Notes: generated by a model not told the origin, from the letters alone. A stretch of 64,000 nt of DNA from JAGLOK01 sp963676355 (GCA_963676355.1 OY781093.1:1302001-1366000); one strand, 5' to 3'. Numbered from the stretch's first letter, positions 16,301 to 25,025 are shown. Translations and numbers: made by a program.

Positions 16301-16330
16301 GAATTAATCTAACATGTTATAAAGATAAAG

Positions 16331-16393
16331 TCAGGAGCGTGAAAATGGATGTATCATATTATTTTTGTTGTTTTCCATGATAATCCTTTTCAT
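16331..16393 (-). CDS. Leader peptide of the Tet-like gene
   Basis: A 20-codon open frame (begins MKRIIMENNK, ends HPFSRS) with a strong AAGGAGG site six bases before its ATG. It sits between the promoter at 16422-16449 and the terminator at 16278-16300. tet(M) and many antibiotic-induced genes have a short translated leader in this position. Stalled or slow ribosomes on it change folding of the downstream terminator. No similarity to the tet(M) leader peptide is claimed. Confidence 0.7.
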   Translation of the reverse strand: MKRIIMENNKNNMIHPFSRS

Positions 16394-16421
16394 AACCTAA
16401 CCTCCTTAAATTAGTAATATG

Positions 16422-16449
16422 ATTATAGCATAATGACCTTAAATGTCAA
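16422..16449 (-). promoter_or_regulatory. Consensus promoter of the Tet-like gene
   Basis: Minus strand TTGACA (16449-16444), 16-base spacer, TATAAT (16427-16422). It matches the sigma-A consensus at all twelve positions, as expected for a gene controlled after initiation by attenuation. Confidence 0.85.
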
Positions 16450-16550
16450 ATGATTGGATTTTGACTGCAAAAATCAAAGACAGTATAATCTGATATGCTT
16501 TTTGTGTTATAATACACATTATTGTAAAAACAAATGATATAGGATGACAA

Positions 16551-17396
16551 ATGCCAGTTAATAAAATAACCCTCAACTCAAGCATATTAGGAAGAACAGT
16601 CCAGATAGACGGGCACATAGTGCATTTTGCGGAATCCGAAGGGGATACACCCGTGCTTTTGATACACGGATTGGGATTTTCGTTATACAGCATGAAAAAT
16701 GTATATAATGATTTGGTTGAAAGAGGATATAAGGTCATTGCGGTGGATATTCCGGGCTGCGGATATTCGAAGGCAGCGCCAAAAGTGCGCATGACACCCG
16801 ATGAAATCGCACACGTTTTGAACAAGCTGATAGAGTCTCTTAAAATTAAAAAAATTAATATATATGCAATAGCAGAAGGCGCAATATATGCATTAAGACT
16901 GTGCCAAATGCATCCTGAAAGTGTGAACTGCATGGTTCTTGCAAGCCCTGGAAGTCTGACGATGAACTTTCCGTTTAAGTACAGACACATCCCGGCTCCG
17001 ATATTTGGTGAAATAATGCTCAAATTCATGGAACGCAAGCACATAAACTTATTTCTTCGCTGGATTTTGTTTGACGAGACTAGGGTTACATCTCCGCTTG
17101 AAAGGCAGACATATCAGCCGTTTGAACAAAAAGAAGCTAGACTGGGGCTATTAAATCTGCTGCGGGATTATGTTGACATTGCTGTTTTTTCAAACCTAAA
17201 GAACATATTCTGCCCCACAAAGATTATCTGGGGTGAGTATGACAAAGGACACCCAGTTAAGATGTGTGAGCTTTTTCTTAAAAGGATAGAGGACAGCTCG
17301 TTTACTTTGATTAACAACAGCGGCCATCTGGTGCACGAAGAACGCCCCAAGATGGTGTGTGATGTCGTTGACAGGTTTATTGCATTTAACAGTTAG
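16551..17396 (+). CDS. Alpha/beta hydrolase-fold protein lacking the nucleophile serine
   Basis: A 281-residue alpha/beta hydrolase fold. The oxyanion region LLIHGLGFS is at about 36-44 and VDIPGCGYS at 65-73. The nucleophile elbow, normally GxSxG, reads A106-I-A108-E-G110, so Ser is replaced by Ala. The acid (WGEYDKGHP, about 220-230) and His (NNSGHLVHEERP) positions remain. It may be non-catalytic, for instance a binding or scaffold protein, or use another residue. It leads a run with DUF951 and lepB on the same strand. ATG 16551 has only a weak AGGA site (16542-16545). Confidence 0.8.
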   Translation: MPVNKITLNSSILGRTVQIDGHIVHFAESEGDTPVLLIHGLGFSLYSMKNVYNDLVERGYKVIAVDIPGCGYSKAAPKVRMTPDEIAHVLNKLIESLKIKKINIYAIAEGAIYALRLCQMHPESVNCMVLASPGSLTMNFPFKYRHIPAPIFGEIMLKFMERKHINLFLRWILFDETRVTSPLERQTYQPFEQKEARLGLLNLLRDYVDIAVFSNLKNIFCPTKIIWGEYDKGHPVKMCELFLKRIEDSSFTLINNSGHLVHEERPKMVCDVVDRFIAFNS

Positions 17397-17437
17397 TTGA
17401 TTGATTTAAAAGAAACAATAATATAGAATAGAACGGT

Positions 17438-17635
17438 ATGGAAAAGAATTTTAAATTAAATGATATAGTTCAGATGAAAAAGAAGCATCCGTGCGGCGAG
17501 GATAAATTCCAAGTGATAAGAGTCGGCGCGGACGTTAAAGTAAAGTGCGTTGGGTGTGGCAGGATTATTATGCTTACAAGGCTTGAATTCAAAAAGCGCA
17601 TGAAAAAAAACATAACAGAGGCAAAAAATGAATAG
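17438..17635 (+). CDS. DUF951 small protein
   Basis: A 65-residue protein of the DUF951 family found in most Firmicutes. Typical parts are DIVQMKKKHPCG (residues 9-20), FQVIRVGADVKVKCVGCGRIIMLTR, and a basic tail. The paired cysteines (KCVGCG) plus the earlier PCG may bind a metal. It overlaps the lepB start by 8 bases. In other genomes it commonly sits near ychF/engA-type genes; its function is unknown. Confidence 0.9.
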   Translation: MEKNFKLNDIVQMKKKHPCGEDKFQVIRVGADVKVKCVGCGRIIMLTRLEFKKRMKKNITEAKNE

Positions 17636-18200
17636 AGTACAAGTAAGTGACAAGAAAAAAAAGATGGAAAAGGAAGTTGCGGAATGGGTTTTTTCCATAA
17701 TAATTGCAGTTGCGCTTGCGCTTTTGATACACAACTTTGTGTTCCAGATAGTAAGAGTGGATGGACCTTCAATGGAGCCGACGCTGTATACTGACGAGAG
17801 AATGGCAGTTACTATATTTTCATACTATTTTAATTCACCTCAGCGCGGTGATGTAGTTGTAACAAAATACCCAGAGGATAAAAGAAACTTTGTTAAAAGA
17901 GTGATTGGGCTTCCGGGCGAAACACTTAAGATAGAAAATGGAAAAGTATATATAGATGGCGTTGAGCTTGACGAGCCTTATATAAATGAAGCGATATTCA
18001 ATGATTATGGAGACATTACAATCGCCGAAGGCAAGTATATGGTGATGGGCGACAACAGAAATAACTCACGGGACAGCAGATTTATAAATGTTGGCCCACT
18101 GGATGAGGAGCTTATCGTGGGAAAGGCACAGTATGTAGTGTGGCCTTTTAATGAAATGCGCAGGCTTAATCATTACACAGGACATTTTGTGCAAGAGTAG
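17628..18200 (+). CDS. lepB: Signal peptidase I
   Basis: Membrane-bound serine protease that removes signal peptides from secreted proteins. It is 190 residues, the short Gram-positive (SipS) type, with a single N-terminal membrane segment (about 19-40). The catalytic dyad is S48 (DGPSMEPT) and K90 (NFVKRVIGLPGE), and the GDNRNNSRDSR box follows at about 142-152. It overlaps DUF951 by 8 bases and is probably translated from the same mRNA. Confidence 0.96.
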   Translation: MNRVQVSDKKKKMEKEVAEWVFSIIIAVALALLIHNFVFQIVRVDGPSMEPTLYTDERMAVTIFSYYFNSPQRGDVVVTKYPEDKRNFVKRVIGLPGETLKIENGKVYIDGVELDEPYINEAIFNDYGDITIAEGKYMVMGDNRNNSRDSRFINVGPLDEELIVGKAQYVVWPFNEMRRLNHYTGHFVQE

Positions 18201-18220
18201 GTTAGTAATATTGCTTTTTA

Positions 18221-18234
18221 AAATCCGAACGTTT
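18221..18234 (+). promoter_or_regulatory. Single PurBox-like element upstream of nrdD
   Basis: AAATCCGAACGTTT contains the CCGAACGT core seen upstream of purA and of the purine permease, at a similar distance (about 140 bases) from its gene. No good inverted partner is found 24 bases downstream, so regulation by a PurR-like protein is only a possibility. Confidence 0.35.
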
Positions 18235-18252
18235 TTCAAATAATGACTTTCT

Positions 18253-18291
18253 GTCCCATATTGATTATATACATCATATGGGACTTATAAT
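18253..18291 (+). promoter_or_regulatory. nrdD promoter region with 32-base inverted repeat
   Basis: GTCCCATAT (18253-18261) and ATATGGGAC (18276-18284) flank a 14-base centre and end just before TATAAT (18286-18291). A TTGATT at 18261-18266 is a possible -35. The repeat does not match the NrdR box consensus. It may be an operator for anaerobic or nucleotide control. Confidence 0.45.
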
Positions 18292-18300
18292 ATAATAAAA

Positions 18301-18339
18301 ACACAACCGATTGTTATTGGGCGGTTGTGTCATTTTTTT
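18301..18339 (+). terminator. Terminator between lepB and nrdD
   Basis: Stem ACACAACCG / CGGTTGTGT with a 12-base loop and a T-run at 18333-18339. It lies after the TATAAT box, so it either ends lepB transcripts and must be read through by nrdD transcripts, or acts as an attenuator. Confidence 0.7.
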
Positions 18340-18367
18340 ATTCATTTAGTGTATTGAGGAGTAGTTT

Positions 18368-20464
18368 ATGATTGCAGAGATTAAAAAACGCAATGGAACT
18401 TTGGAAAGTTTTAAGAGAGAAAAGATAACGTGGGCTATTTTCCAAGCCGCGACAGCAGTGGGCGGAAAAGACTGGGATACAGCGGAAAAGCTTACTGATC
18501 AAGTGATGGATGTTGCACAATTTGAGTTTAAAGACGGTACATGCGAAGTAGAACAATTGCAGGATATCGTTGAGAAGGTTTTAATTGAAAACGGACATGC
18601 AAAAACCGCAAAAGCATACATTTTATATCGAGATAAACGCAAAAACGCAAGAGAGATTGACGCTCTTATAGGAGCTACAGTAAACCTTTTTGGAAACTAT
18701 TTAAAAGAGACTGATTGGAATATTCAAGAGAATGCTAACACACAGCGTTCAATTAACGGAATGAACAATTATATACGTGAGTCATTTACAAAGCAGTATT
18801 GGCTTCACGAAGTGTATCCTGAGGATATAAGAGATGCACACTCCGGCGGAGACTGCCACATTCATGACCTAGGCTTTTTCGGACCGTATTGTGCGGGATG
18901 GGATTTAAGGCAGATATTGCTTGACGGGTTTGGCGGAGTTTTTGGCAAACTTGAAAGCAAGCCGCCAAAGCACCTTCGTGCTTTTTTGGGACAGATTGTA
19001 AACTCCACATTTACAACACAGGGAGAAACAGCGGGAGCACAGGCTTGGAGCAGCATTGATACTTATTGTGCACCGTTTATAAGATATGACAACATGAGCT
19101 ATGCTGAAGTGAAGCAAGCCATTCAGGAATTTGTGTTTAACATTAATGTACCAACCAGAGTAGGATTTCAATGTCCTTTTTCAAACCTTACATTTGACAT
19201 AACACCGCCCGGAACGCTTGCGGGTGAATACGTTATTGTTAACGGAGAATACACCGAAGACCAGTATGGTGACTTCCAGGAAGAGATGAACATCTTTAAC
19301 AAGGCATTTTGTGATGTAATGATGGAAGGAGACAGAAAGGGACGTGTATTTACTTTCCCGATTCCAACCATTAATGTCACAAAAGAGTTTGACTGGGACA
19401 GCGAAGTTGTAAATAAGTTTATGGAGATTACATGTAAATATGGAATACCGTATTTTTCAAACTACGTAAACTCCGATTTGTCACCTGAGGATGCAGTCTC
19501 TATGTGCTGCAGGCTAAGGCTTGATACATCCGATTTAAGAAAGCGCGGCGGCGGTCTGTTCGGCTCAAACCCGATGACCGGCTCAATTGGCGTATATACT
19601 ATAAACCTGCCGAGGATAGGATATCTTTCCACTTCGGTAAATGAGTTTAAGGCACGCATATGGCGGCTTATGCATCTGGGCAAAACTTCACTTGAAATAA
19701 AACGCAAGGTGATAGAAGATCAGACAGAGCATGGGCTATATCCATATTGTGCAAACTATCTTCGCGATGTGAAGGCGCGTACAGGCTCATATTGGTTTAA
19801 CCACTTTAACACTATCGGAATAATCGGTATGAATGAAGCTCTTTTAAACTTCATCGGCAAAGATTTGACGACTGATGAGGGACAAGAACTTGCACTTGAG
19901 CTTATGAACTATATGCGTGAAGTCTTGATCGACATTCAGGATGAAACGGGCAATTATTATAATCTGGAGGCAAGCCCTGCCGAAGGCGCATGCTACAGAC
20001 TTGCGCGACTTGACCGCGAAGCATACCCAGACATCATGACAGCCGGTGAGGACATACCGTATTACACCAACTCATCACAGCTTCCTGTAGGCTTTACAGA
20101 TGATATCTTTGAGACATTGGATTTGCAGGATGATCTTCAGTCGCTTTATACAGGCGGCACAGTATTGCATCTATACTTGGGCGAGGCTATAAAAGATGTT
20201 GAAGTGGCAAAAAAACTAATACAGAAAGTATTTGTTAACTACAAACTGCCATATATATCCCTTACACCGACATTTTCCATCTGTAATGAGCATGGCTATA
20301 TAGACGGCGAGCATTATAACTGTCCTAGTTGTGGAAGCGAAACAGAAGTATGGTCGCGAGTGACTGGATATTTGCGTCCTGTGCAAAACTACAACACAGG
20401 CAAAAAAGAAGAGTTCAAGCTTCGCGAGAAGTATCAGATAAAACAAAACCAATTGCAAGGATAA
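18368..20464 (+). CDS. nrdD: Anaerobic ribonucleoside-triphosphate reductase
   Basis: Class III glycyl-radical reductase making dNTPs without oxygen. Residues 1-95 are an ATP-cone allosteric domain (IKKRNGTLESFKREKI). The ten-stranded barrel follows, with HIHDLGF near 160. Near the C-terminus, cysteines in ICNEHGYIDGEHYNCPSCG form the zinc site and RVTGYLRPV places the glycyl radical at G667. At 698 residues it is full length. The start has GAGGAG at 18356-18361. The activase nrdG starts 4 bases after its stop. This gene is strong evidence for an anaerobic life. Confidence 0.98.
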   Translation: MIAEIKKRNGTLESFKREKITWAIFQAATAVGGKDWDTAEKLTDQVMDVAQFEFKDGTCEVEQLQDIVEKVLIENGHAKTAKAYILYRDKRKNAREIDALIGATVNLFGNYLKETDWNIQENANTQRSINGMNNYIRESFTKQYWLHEVYPEDIRDAHSGGDCHIHDLGFFGPYCAGWDLRQILLDGFGGVFGKLESKPPKHLRAFLGQIVNSTFTTQGETAGAQAWSSIDTYCAPFIRYDNMSYAEVKQAIQEFVFNINVPTRVGFQCPFSNLTFDITPPGTLAGEYVIVNGEYTEDQYGDFQEEMNIFNKAFCDVMMEGDRKGRVFTFPIPTINVTKEFDWDSEVVNKFMEITCKYGIPYFSNYVNSDLSPEDAVSMCCRLRLDTSDLRKRGGGLFGSNPMTGSIGVYTINLPRIGYLSTSVNEFKARIWRLMHLGKTSLEIKRKVIEDQTEHGLYPYCANYLRDVKARTGSYWFNHFNTIGIIGMNEALLNFIGKDLTTDEGQELALELMNYMREVLIDIQDETGNYYNLEASPAEGACYRLARLDREAYPDIMTAGEDIPYYTNSSQLPVGFTDDIFETLDLQDDLQSLYTGGTVLHLYLGEAIKDVEVAKKLIQKVFVNYKLPYISLTPTFSICNEHGYIDGEHYNCPSCGSETEVWSRVTGYLRPVQNYNTGKKEEFKLREKYQIKQNQLQG

Positions 20465-20467
20465 ATA

Positions 20468-21157
20468 GTGAAGATAGCAGGAATCATAAAGAATTCGTTC
20501 GTGGATTATCCGGGACAGATATCAGCGGTCGTATTTACACAAGGGTGTAACTACGACTGCTTTTTTTGCCACAATCGAGATTTGATACCTTTTGAGGAAG
20601 GGATAATGGGCGAAGACGAAATCTTTTCTTTTCTTGAAAAAAGAAAGGGACTGCTTGATGGGGTTGTTGCAACAGGAGGCGAGCCTACGCTTCAAAAGGA
20701 TTTGATTGAGTTTGCGCGTAAAGTGAAAAAAATGGGGTATCTTTTTAAGCTGGATACAAATGGGAGTGTGCCCGAAGTTGTGAAATCTCTTATGGATGAA
20801 AATCTACTTGATTATGTGGCTGTTGACTATAAGGCACCGTTTGACAGATATGATGATATTTGCTGCGTTAAGTGTGACACGGATGCAGTGAAAAAAACTA
20901 TGGATATTTTAAGAAATAGCAACGTGCCATATGAATTGAGAACGACATTTTTGCCACAGCTTAACGCTCAAGATATTGAAGTGATGCTGGAGGAGATAGG
21001 CAGCGTTAAAACATTTGCCTTGCAGCACTATAACTTGCCTGAAAAATTCAAACAAGAGCACAGCTTTTATGTGAAATCAAAAGCGAATTCTGAAGAAGAA
21101 TTTAAAATAGCGATTGAAATTGCAAAAAGATATGCTGAAAAAACAATTTTAAGATAG
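20468..21157 (+). CDS. nrdG: Anaerobic ribonucleotide reductase activating protein (NrdG2 type)
   Basis: Radical SAM activase that makes the glycyl radical on NrdD. GCNYDCFFCHN carries C-x3-C-x2-C at about residues 26-33. VDYPGQISAVVFTQG before it and ATGGEPTLQKD after it are those of the longer NrdG2 branch (about 230 residues) common in Clostridia, rather than the short E. coli NrdG. The start is GTG 20468, four bases after the nrdD stop, with the binding site (AAGGA) inside the nrdD end. Confidence 0.95.
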   Translation: MKIAGIIKNSFVDYPGQISAVVFTQGCNYDCFFCHNRDLIPFEEGIMGEDEIFSFLEKRKGLLDGVVATGGEPTLQKDLIEFARKVKKMGYLFKLDTNGSVPEVVKSLMDENLLDYVAVDYKAPFDRYDDICCVKCDTDAVKKTMDILRNSNVPYELRTTFLPQLNAQDIEVMLEEIGSVKTFALQHYNLPEKFKQEHSFYVKSKANSEEEFKIAIEIAKRYAEKTILR

Positions 21158-21347
21158 ATACATATTTTTTGTCCCTTGTAAAGTTATAAAGATAATGGTA
21201 TTATAAGCATAAATGAAGTATAAGAGTGTTAAATCATGCAAAAAACATATAAAAACGCATGATATCAATTAAAAATAACTGCATTATGCAGGATTATAAC
21301 TCAAAAAATTTCATAAACTAAAACCAAATTTATCAAAGGGGATAAAA

Positions 21348-22541
21348 ATGAAAATCAGCAAAAAATGTGAACAAGTAGCTCCGTCAATGACACTGGCGAT
21401 TACATCAAAAGCAAAAGCTATGAAAAAGCAGGGGATAAATGTTATATCTTTTTCTGCAGGCGAGCCGGACTTTAACACACCCGAGCATATAATTAAAGCT
21501 GCAAAAAAAGCGATGGATGATGGATTTACCAAATATACACCGGCATCAGGGCTTGTGGAATTAAAGCAAGCGATTGCTGATGAGTTAGCCAAGAAAGGGC
21601 TCAGCTATAAAGCATCGCAGATAGTCATATCAAATGGCGCAAAACACTCATTGTTTAACAGCATGCAGGCAGTTTTAGAGCCGGGCGATGAAGTGCTTAT
21701 CCCTATGCCTTATTGGGTTAGCTATCCCGAGCTTGTAAAGCTTGCTGAAGCGGTGCCTGTCTTTGTTGAATCGGGGGATGATTTTCTTGCCACAGCCGAG
21801 TCACTAAAGGCTTCAATAACACCGAAAACAAAAGCATTGATTTTAAACAATCCTTCAAACCCAACTGGCGCAATATACTCTGCAGCACAACTTGAAGCGA
21901 TAGCGAAACTATGCGTTGAAAAAAATATCATCGTAATTTCCGATGAAATATATGACAAACTAATATACGAAGATGACGTTCCACCTTCGATTGCAACTTA
22001 TCCGGGAATGCTTGAAAGAACAATAGTGATAAACGGAGCGTCAAAGGCATTTTCAATGACAGGATGGCGCATAGGCTGGACAGCCTCGCCTCAAAACGTG
22101 GCATCTGCCATGAGCGCTTTGCAAAGCCATGCTACAAGTAACCCCAACACAATTGCGCAATATGCAACACTAGCCGCACTTACTGATGAAAAGACAGAGG
22201 AGTCTGTATCTGCGATGCGAAAGCAGTTTAAGGCGCGCAGAGAATACATGATGGAAACGGTATCATCAATGAAGTATGCGGATTTTGTGAAACCCGGCGG
22301 TGCTTTTTATATGATGGTGGATGTTTCAAAAGTTTATGGCGCGGAATATAATGGGAAAAAAATAGAGGGTTCACTGGACTTTTCAGGTGTTTTGCTTGAA
22401 CAAAAACATGTGGCGGCAGTTCCTGGAGTGGCTTTTGGCGCAGACAGTTATGTCAGGCTGTCATATGCAACTTCAATGGAAAATATAGTTGAAGGTTTAA
22501 AAAGAATAGATGATTTCTTGAATGAAATCTTAGGTGAATGA
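21348..22541 (+). CDS. Aspartate-type aminotransferase (PLP, class I)
   Basis: A 397-residue fold-type I PLP enzyme of the AspC/AatA (subgroup Ib) kind. Visible are FSAGEPDFNTPEHI, ISNGAKHSLFN, LNNPSNPTGAIY (about 165-176), SDEIYDKL, and the PLP lysine in GASKAFSMTGWRIGW (about 229-243); the substrate Arg is in SYVRLSYA. It exchanges amino groups between aspartate and 2-oxoglutarate. It overlaps the next start region, a Re-citrate-synthase-like gene, so the pair is likely coupled in amino-acid carbon flow. The 190-base upstream gap holds an inverted repeat, ATCATGC...GCATGAT (about 21226-21263). ATG 21348 has AAAGGGG at 21336-21342. Confidence 0.93.
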   Translation: MKISKKCEQVAPSMTLAITSKAKAMKKQGINVISFSAGEPDFNTPEHIIKAAKKAMDDGFTKYTPASGLVELKQAIADELAKKGLSYKASQIVISNGAKHSLFNSMQAVLEPGDEVLIPMPYWVSYPELVKLAEAVPVFVESGDDFLATAESLKASITPKTKALILNNPSNPTGAIYSAAQLEAIAKLCVEKNIIVISDEIYDKLIYEDDVPPSIATYPGMLERTIVINGASKAFSMTGWRIGWTASPQNVASAMSALQSHATSNPNTIAQYATLAALTDEKTEESVSAMRKQFKARREYMMETVSSMKYADFVKPGGAFYMMVDVSKVYGAEYNGKKIEGSLDFSGVLLEQKHVAAVPGVAFGADSYVRLSYATSMENIVEGLKRIDDFLNEILGE

Positions 22542-22542
22542 T

Positions 22543-23994
22543 ATGGCTGAAAAAAAGAAAATAGACAGCAAGGCAGATGTTTTGACATTTGACAAAAGAA
22601 CTAATCTTCTTGAACAGAAGGCTTATAAATATCAGATACAGAATCTTAAAAAACCCAACCTATACAGGCATCTGTACAGCTATGACGAGATACCAAAGGT
22701 TTCCTTTAACCACAGAATAGTGCCGCAGGAAATGCCAGAGGAAATATGGATAACAGACACTACGTTCCGTGACGGACAGCAATCTACATCGCCTTTTACT
22801 GTAAAGCAGATAGTTGATTTATATAAATTGCTAAGCCGTCTTGGAGGACCTAAGGGAATTATTCGACAGAGCGAGTTTTTTGTTTACACAGAAAAAGACA
22901 AGGAAGCGCTTAATGCGTGCATGGAGCTTGGATATGAGTTTCCGGAGATTACAACGTGGATTCGTGCGCATGAGAAAGATTTTGAATTAATAAAGCAGCT
23001 GGGCATTAAAGAAACAGGAATACTGGTGTCCTGTTCGGACTATCATATATATAACAAGCTTGGGCTTGATCGCCAGAAAGCTTTGGATAAATATCTAGGA
23101 GTAGTTAAAAGCGCACTCAGCTATGGTATTGTTCCAAGATGTCACTTTGAGGACATTACCCGTGCGGATTTTTACGGATTTGTCTTGCCTTTTGCAAGCG
23201 AACTGATGAAACTTGCGGATGAATCGGGGGTCCCGATTAAAATACGCGCTTGCGACACTATGGGGTACGGTGTATCATATCCCGGAGCTGCAACGCCTAG
23301 AAGTGTACCCGGCATTATATATGGCCTCATGCATTATGCAGATGTTCCGTCAGAGCGGCTTGAGTGGCACGGACATGACGACTTTTATAAAGTGGTATCA
23401 AACTCATCGACCGCGTGGCTATACGGCTGTTCGTCGGTCAATTGCTCGATACTTGGCATAGGTGAGCGCACAGGCAACTGCCCGATAGAGGCTATGGCTA
23501 TAGAGTATGCATCATTAAGAGGCACAACTGACGGCATGGATTTATCCGTTATAACAGAGCTTGCGAACTATTTTGAGCGCGAGATAGGCTATGATATACC
23601 GCCGAGAACTCCTTTTATGGGGCGCTCGTTTAATGCGACACGAGCAGGCATACATGCTGACGGAATGCTTAAAGATCCTGAGATATATTCTATATTTGAC
23701 ACGGAAAAAATATTAAACCGCCCTGCGAATGTTTTGGTAGGAGCGCATTCAGGAGCTGCAGGAATTGCGCATTGGATAAATGAATATTTCCATATTGGAA
23801 AAGACAAAGCTATAGACAAGAGAAGTGAACTTGTTCTTGGAATTAAAGAAATCGTCGATAAAGAATATGCCAATGGCAGGACGACTCTTTTAGGCGACAG
23901 CGAGCTTGAGGATATGGTGCTTGAAGTAAATCCGGAGATGTATGACAAGCTGGTTCACAGGCGCAAGAAGAAAACATCTAGAATAGATGATTAA
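22543..23994 (+). CDS. Re-citrate synthase-like enzyme (DRE-TIM / isopropylmalate synthase superfamily)
   Basis: A DRE-TIM metallolyase related to isopropylmalate and homocitrate synthases. TDTTFRDGQQST near residue 71 carries the metal Asp and catalytic Arg; EWHGHDDFY near 267 gives the HxH metal ligands; LGIGERTGNCP follows. About 483 residues without a LeuA regulatory domain, together with GGPKGIIRQSEFF, fits the Re-citrate synthase group of anaerobes (Clostridium kluyveri type), which joins acetyl-CoA and oxaloacetate. Such enzymes are often mis-named LeuA. ATG 22543 fits AGGTG at 22532-22536; GTG 22534 is an alternative. It follows an aspartate-type aminotransferase, which fits a route to 2-oxoglutarate and glutamate. 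Confidence 0.82.
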   Translation: MAEKKKIDSKADVLTFDKRTNLLEQKAYKYQIQNLKKPNLYRHLYSYDEIPKVSFNHRIVPQEMPEEIWITDTTFRDGQQSTSPFTVKQIVDLYKLLSRLGGPKGIIRQSEFFVYTEKDKEALNACMELGYEFPEITTWIRAHEKDFELIKQLGIKETGILVSCSDYHIYNKLGLDRQKALDKYLGVVKSALSYGIVPRCHFEDITRADFYGFVLPFASELMKLADESGVPIKIRACDTMGYGVSYPGAATPRSVPGIIYGLMHYADVPSERLEWHGHDDFYKVVSNSSTAWLYGCSSVNCSILGIGERTGNCPIEAMAIEYASLRGTTDGMDLSVITELANYFEREIGYDIPPRTPFMGRSFNATRAGIHADGMLKDPEIYSIFDTEKILNRPANVLVGAHSGAAGIAHWINEYFHIGKDKAIDKRSELVLGIKEIVDKEYANGRTTLLGDSELEDMVLEVNPEMYDKLVHRRKKKTSRIDD

Positions 23995-23996
23995 TA

Positions 23997-24023
23997 AAAT
24001 CCCCCTTATAAGGGGGATTTTTT
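23997..24023. terminator. Bidirectional terminator between convergent genes
   Basis: AAAATCCCCC-TTATA-GGGGGATTTTTT gives a strong stem with T-runs on both strands, placed between the convergent Re-citrate-synthase-like gene and the FMN-binding gene. Confidence 0.9.
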
Positions 24024-24027
24024 ATAG

Positions 24028-24909
24028 CTATCTTAAGGCTTTTTCAAGAGCTGCGTTTACAGCATTAATTATTCCTCTTGATGTATATGTTGCACCTGAT
24101 ATTGTATCAACGTCTGTGGATTGGGATTCAATAATTCTAATTGGAATCTCTTGAACAGGCACTCCCCAGTACCTTTCTTTTACTTCATTGTGGTCAATGA
24201 CAGTTACACTTATTATAATATCATTTTGTATTTCCACTTCCACAGTAAGCCCTTCTCTAAATCCCTTTGCTGAAGCCTGATAGGTGCCGTCTATATATTT
24301 GGACAAAATTTCCTGAGTAGGCGTTGTAGTTGGCTCGGCACTAGGAGTTTGAGTTGCTTGAGCTATTTGTGTGGTTTGCTGAGCTGTGGTGATTGCAGGC
24401 ATACTAGGAGAAGCAGATGGTGGTGTAGTAGGCTCTTGAGATGGAGCAGATGTCGCGATTTCTGGCTGTATGTTGTTTGAAAGACTCGAGATATTAATGT
24501 CACCTCGAAGAACATCATCTATTATAAATCCTCCTACATTCAGTATGTGTATGACAAATATCGCGATAAAAACAACTGTAAGAAATCTATGAAGCGACAT
24601 CCACAGCCTTTGGGGCTTGAATCTTTTGCGGTAAACAAAACTTAACCCTAGAAGAATGGATATAACCCAAGATAGAGTGCCTAAGTTTAACCCGATGGCT
24701 TTGTCGCTTGAAAGTATACCGTGTAAAAGACCGAATATTATGAGAATAACGCCTATCGATTTATGATTTTTCCGAAGTGCGCGATTAAGGACTGATATCC
24801 ATTTGATTTTGATTTTTTTATTGATTATGCGCAGAATGTATACGACAGCAAGCGCGCCTGCTGATATCATTGCTATCCATCCGAACACAAGATTTAAGTA
24901 AAAGAGCAT
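24028..24909 (-). CDS. Membrane protein with C-terminal FMN-binding domain
   Basis: A 293-residue protein. Four hydrophobic segments in the first 135 residues resemble the ferric-reductase/DUF4405 type membrane domain, with histidines (KNHKS, LLHGI, SLHRF, VIHIL) that could bind haem. A linker (about 150-205) is rich in Pro, Thr, Ser and Gln. The last 85 residues are an FMN-binding domain with DTISGATYTSRG, where the Thr of the SGAT core is the covalent flavin site in RnfG/NqrC-type proteins. It probably moves electrons across the membrane to an extracytosolic flavin. A flavin transferase (ApbE) is not in the window. Confidence 0.85.
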   Translation of the reverse strand: MLFYLNLVFGWIAMISAGALAVVYILRIINKKIKIKWISVLNRALRKNHKSIGVILIIFGLLHGILSSDKAIGLNLGTLSWVISILLGLSFVYRKRFKPQRLWMSLHRFLTVVFIAIFVIHILNVGGFIIDDVLRGDINISSLSNNIQPEIATSAPSQEPTTPPSASPSMPAITTAQQTTQIAQATQTPSAEPTTTPTQEILSKYIDGTYQASAKGFREGLTVEVEIQNDIIISVTVIDHNEVKERYWGVPVQEIPIRIIESQSTDVDTISGATYTSRGIINAVNAALEKALR

Positions 24910-24989
24910 TTTGAACTCCGTAAGTTATATAGTAATAAACTTATTATACTTAATTCCTACTAAAATGGTATGAATAAATTGTAAAATTA

Positions 24990-25014
24990 AAGCCGGTTGG
25001 GTTTAAACCGGCTT
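24990..25014 (-). terminator. Terminator after cspA
   Basis: Minus-strand stem AAGCCGGTT / AACCGGCTT with a short loop, then TTAATTTT. It follows the cold-shock gene by about a dozen bases. Confidence 0.8.
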
Positions 25015-25025
25015 CGTTTTGCTAA

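Noticed and set aside
18253..18284. NrdR box pair before nrdD
   Set aside because: The inverted repeat has different sequence and spacing from the NrdR consensus (two 16-base boxes, ACACTATATATAGTGT-like).
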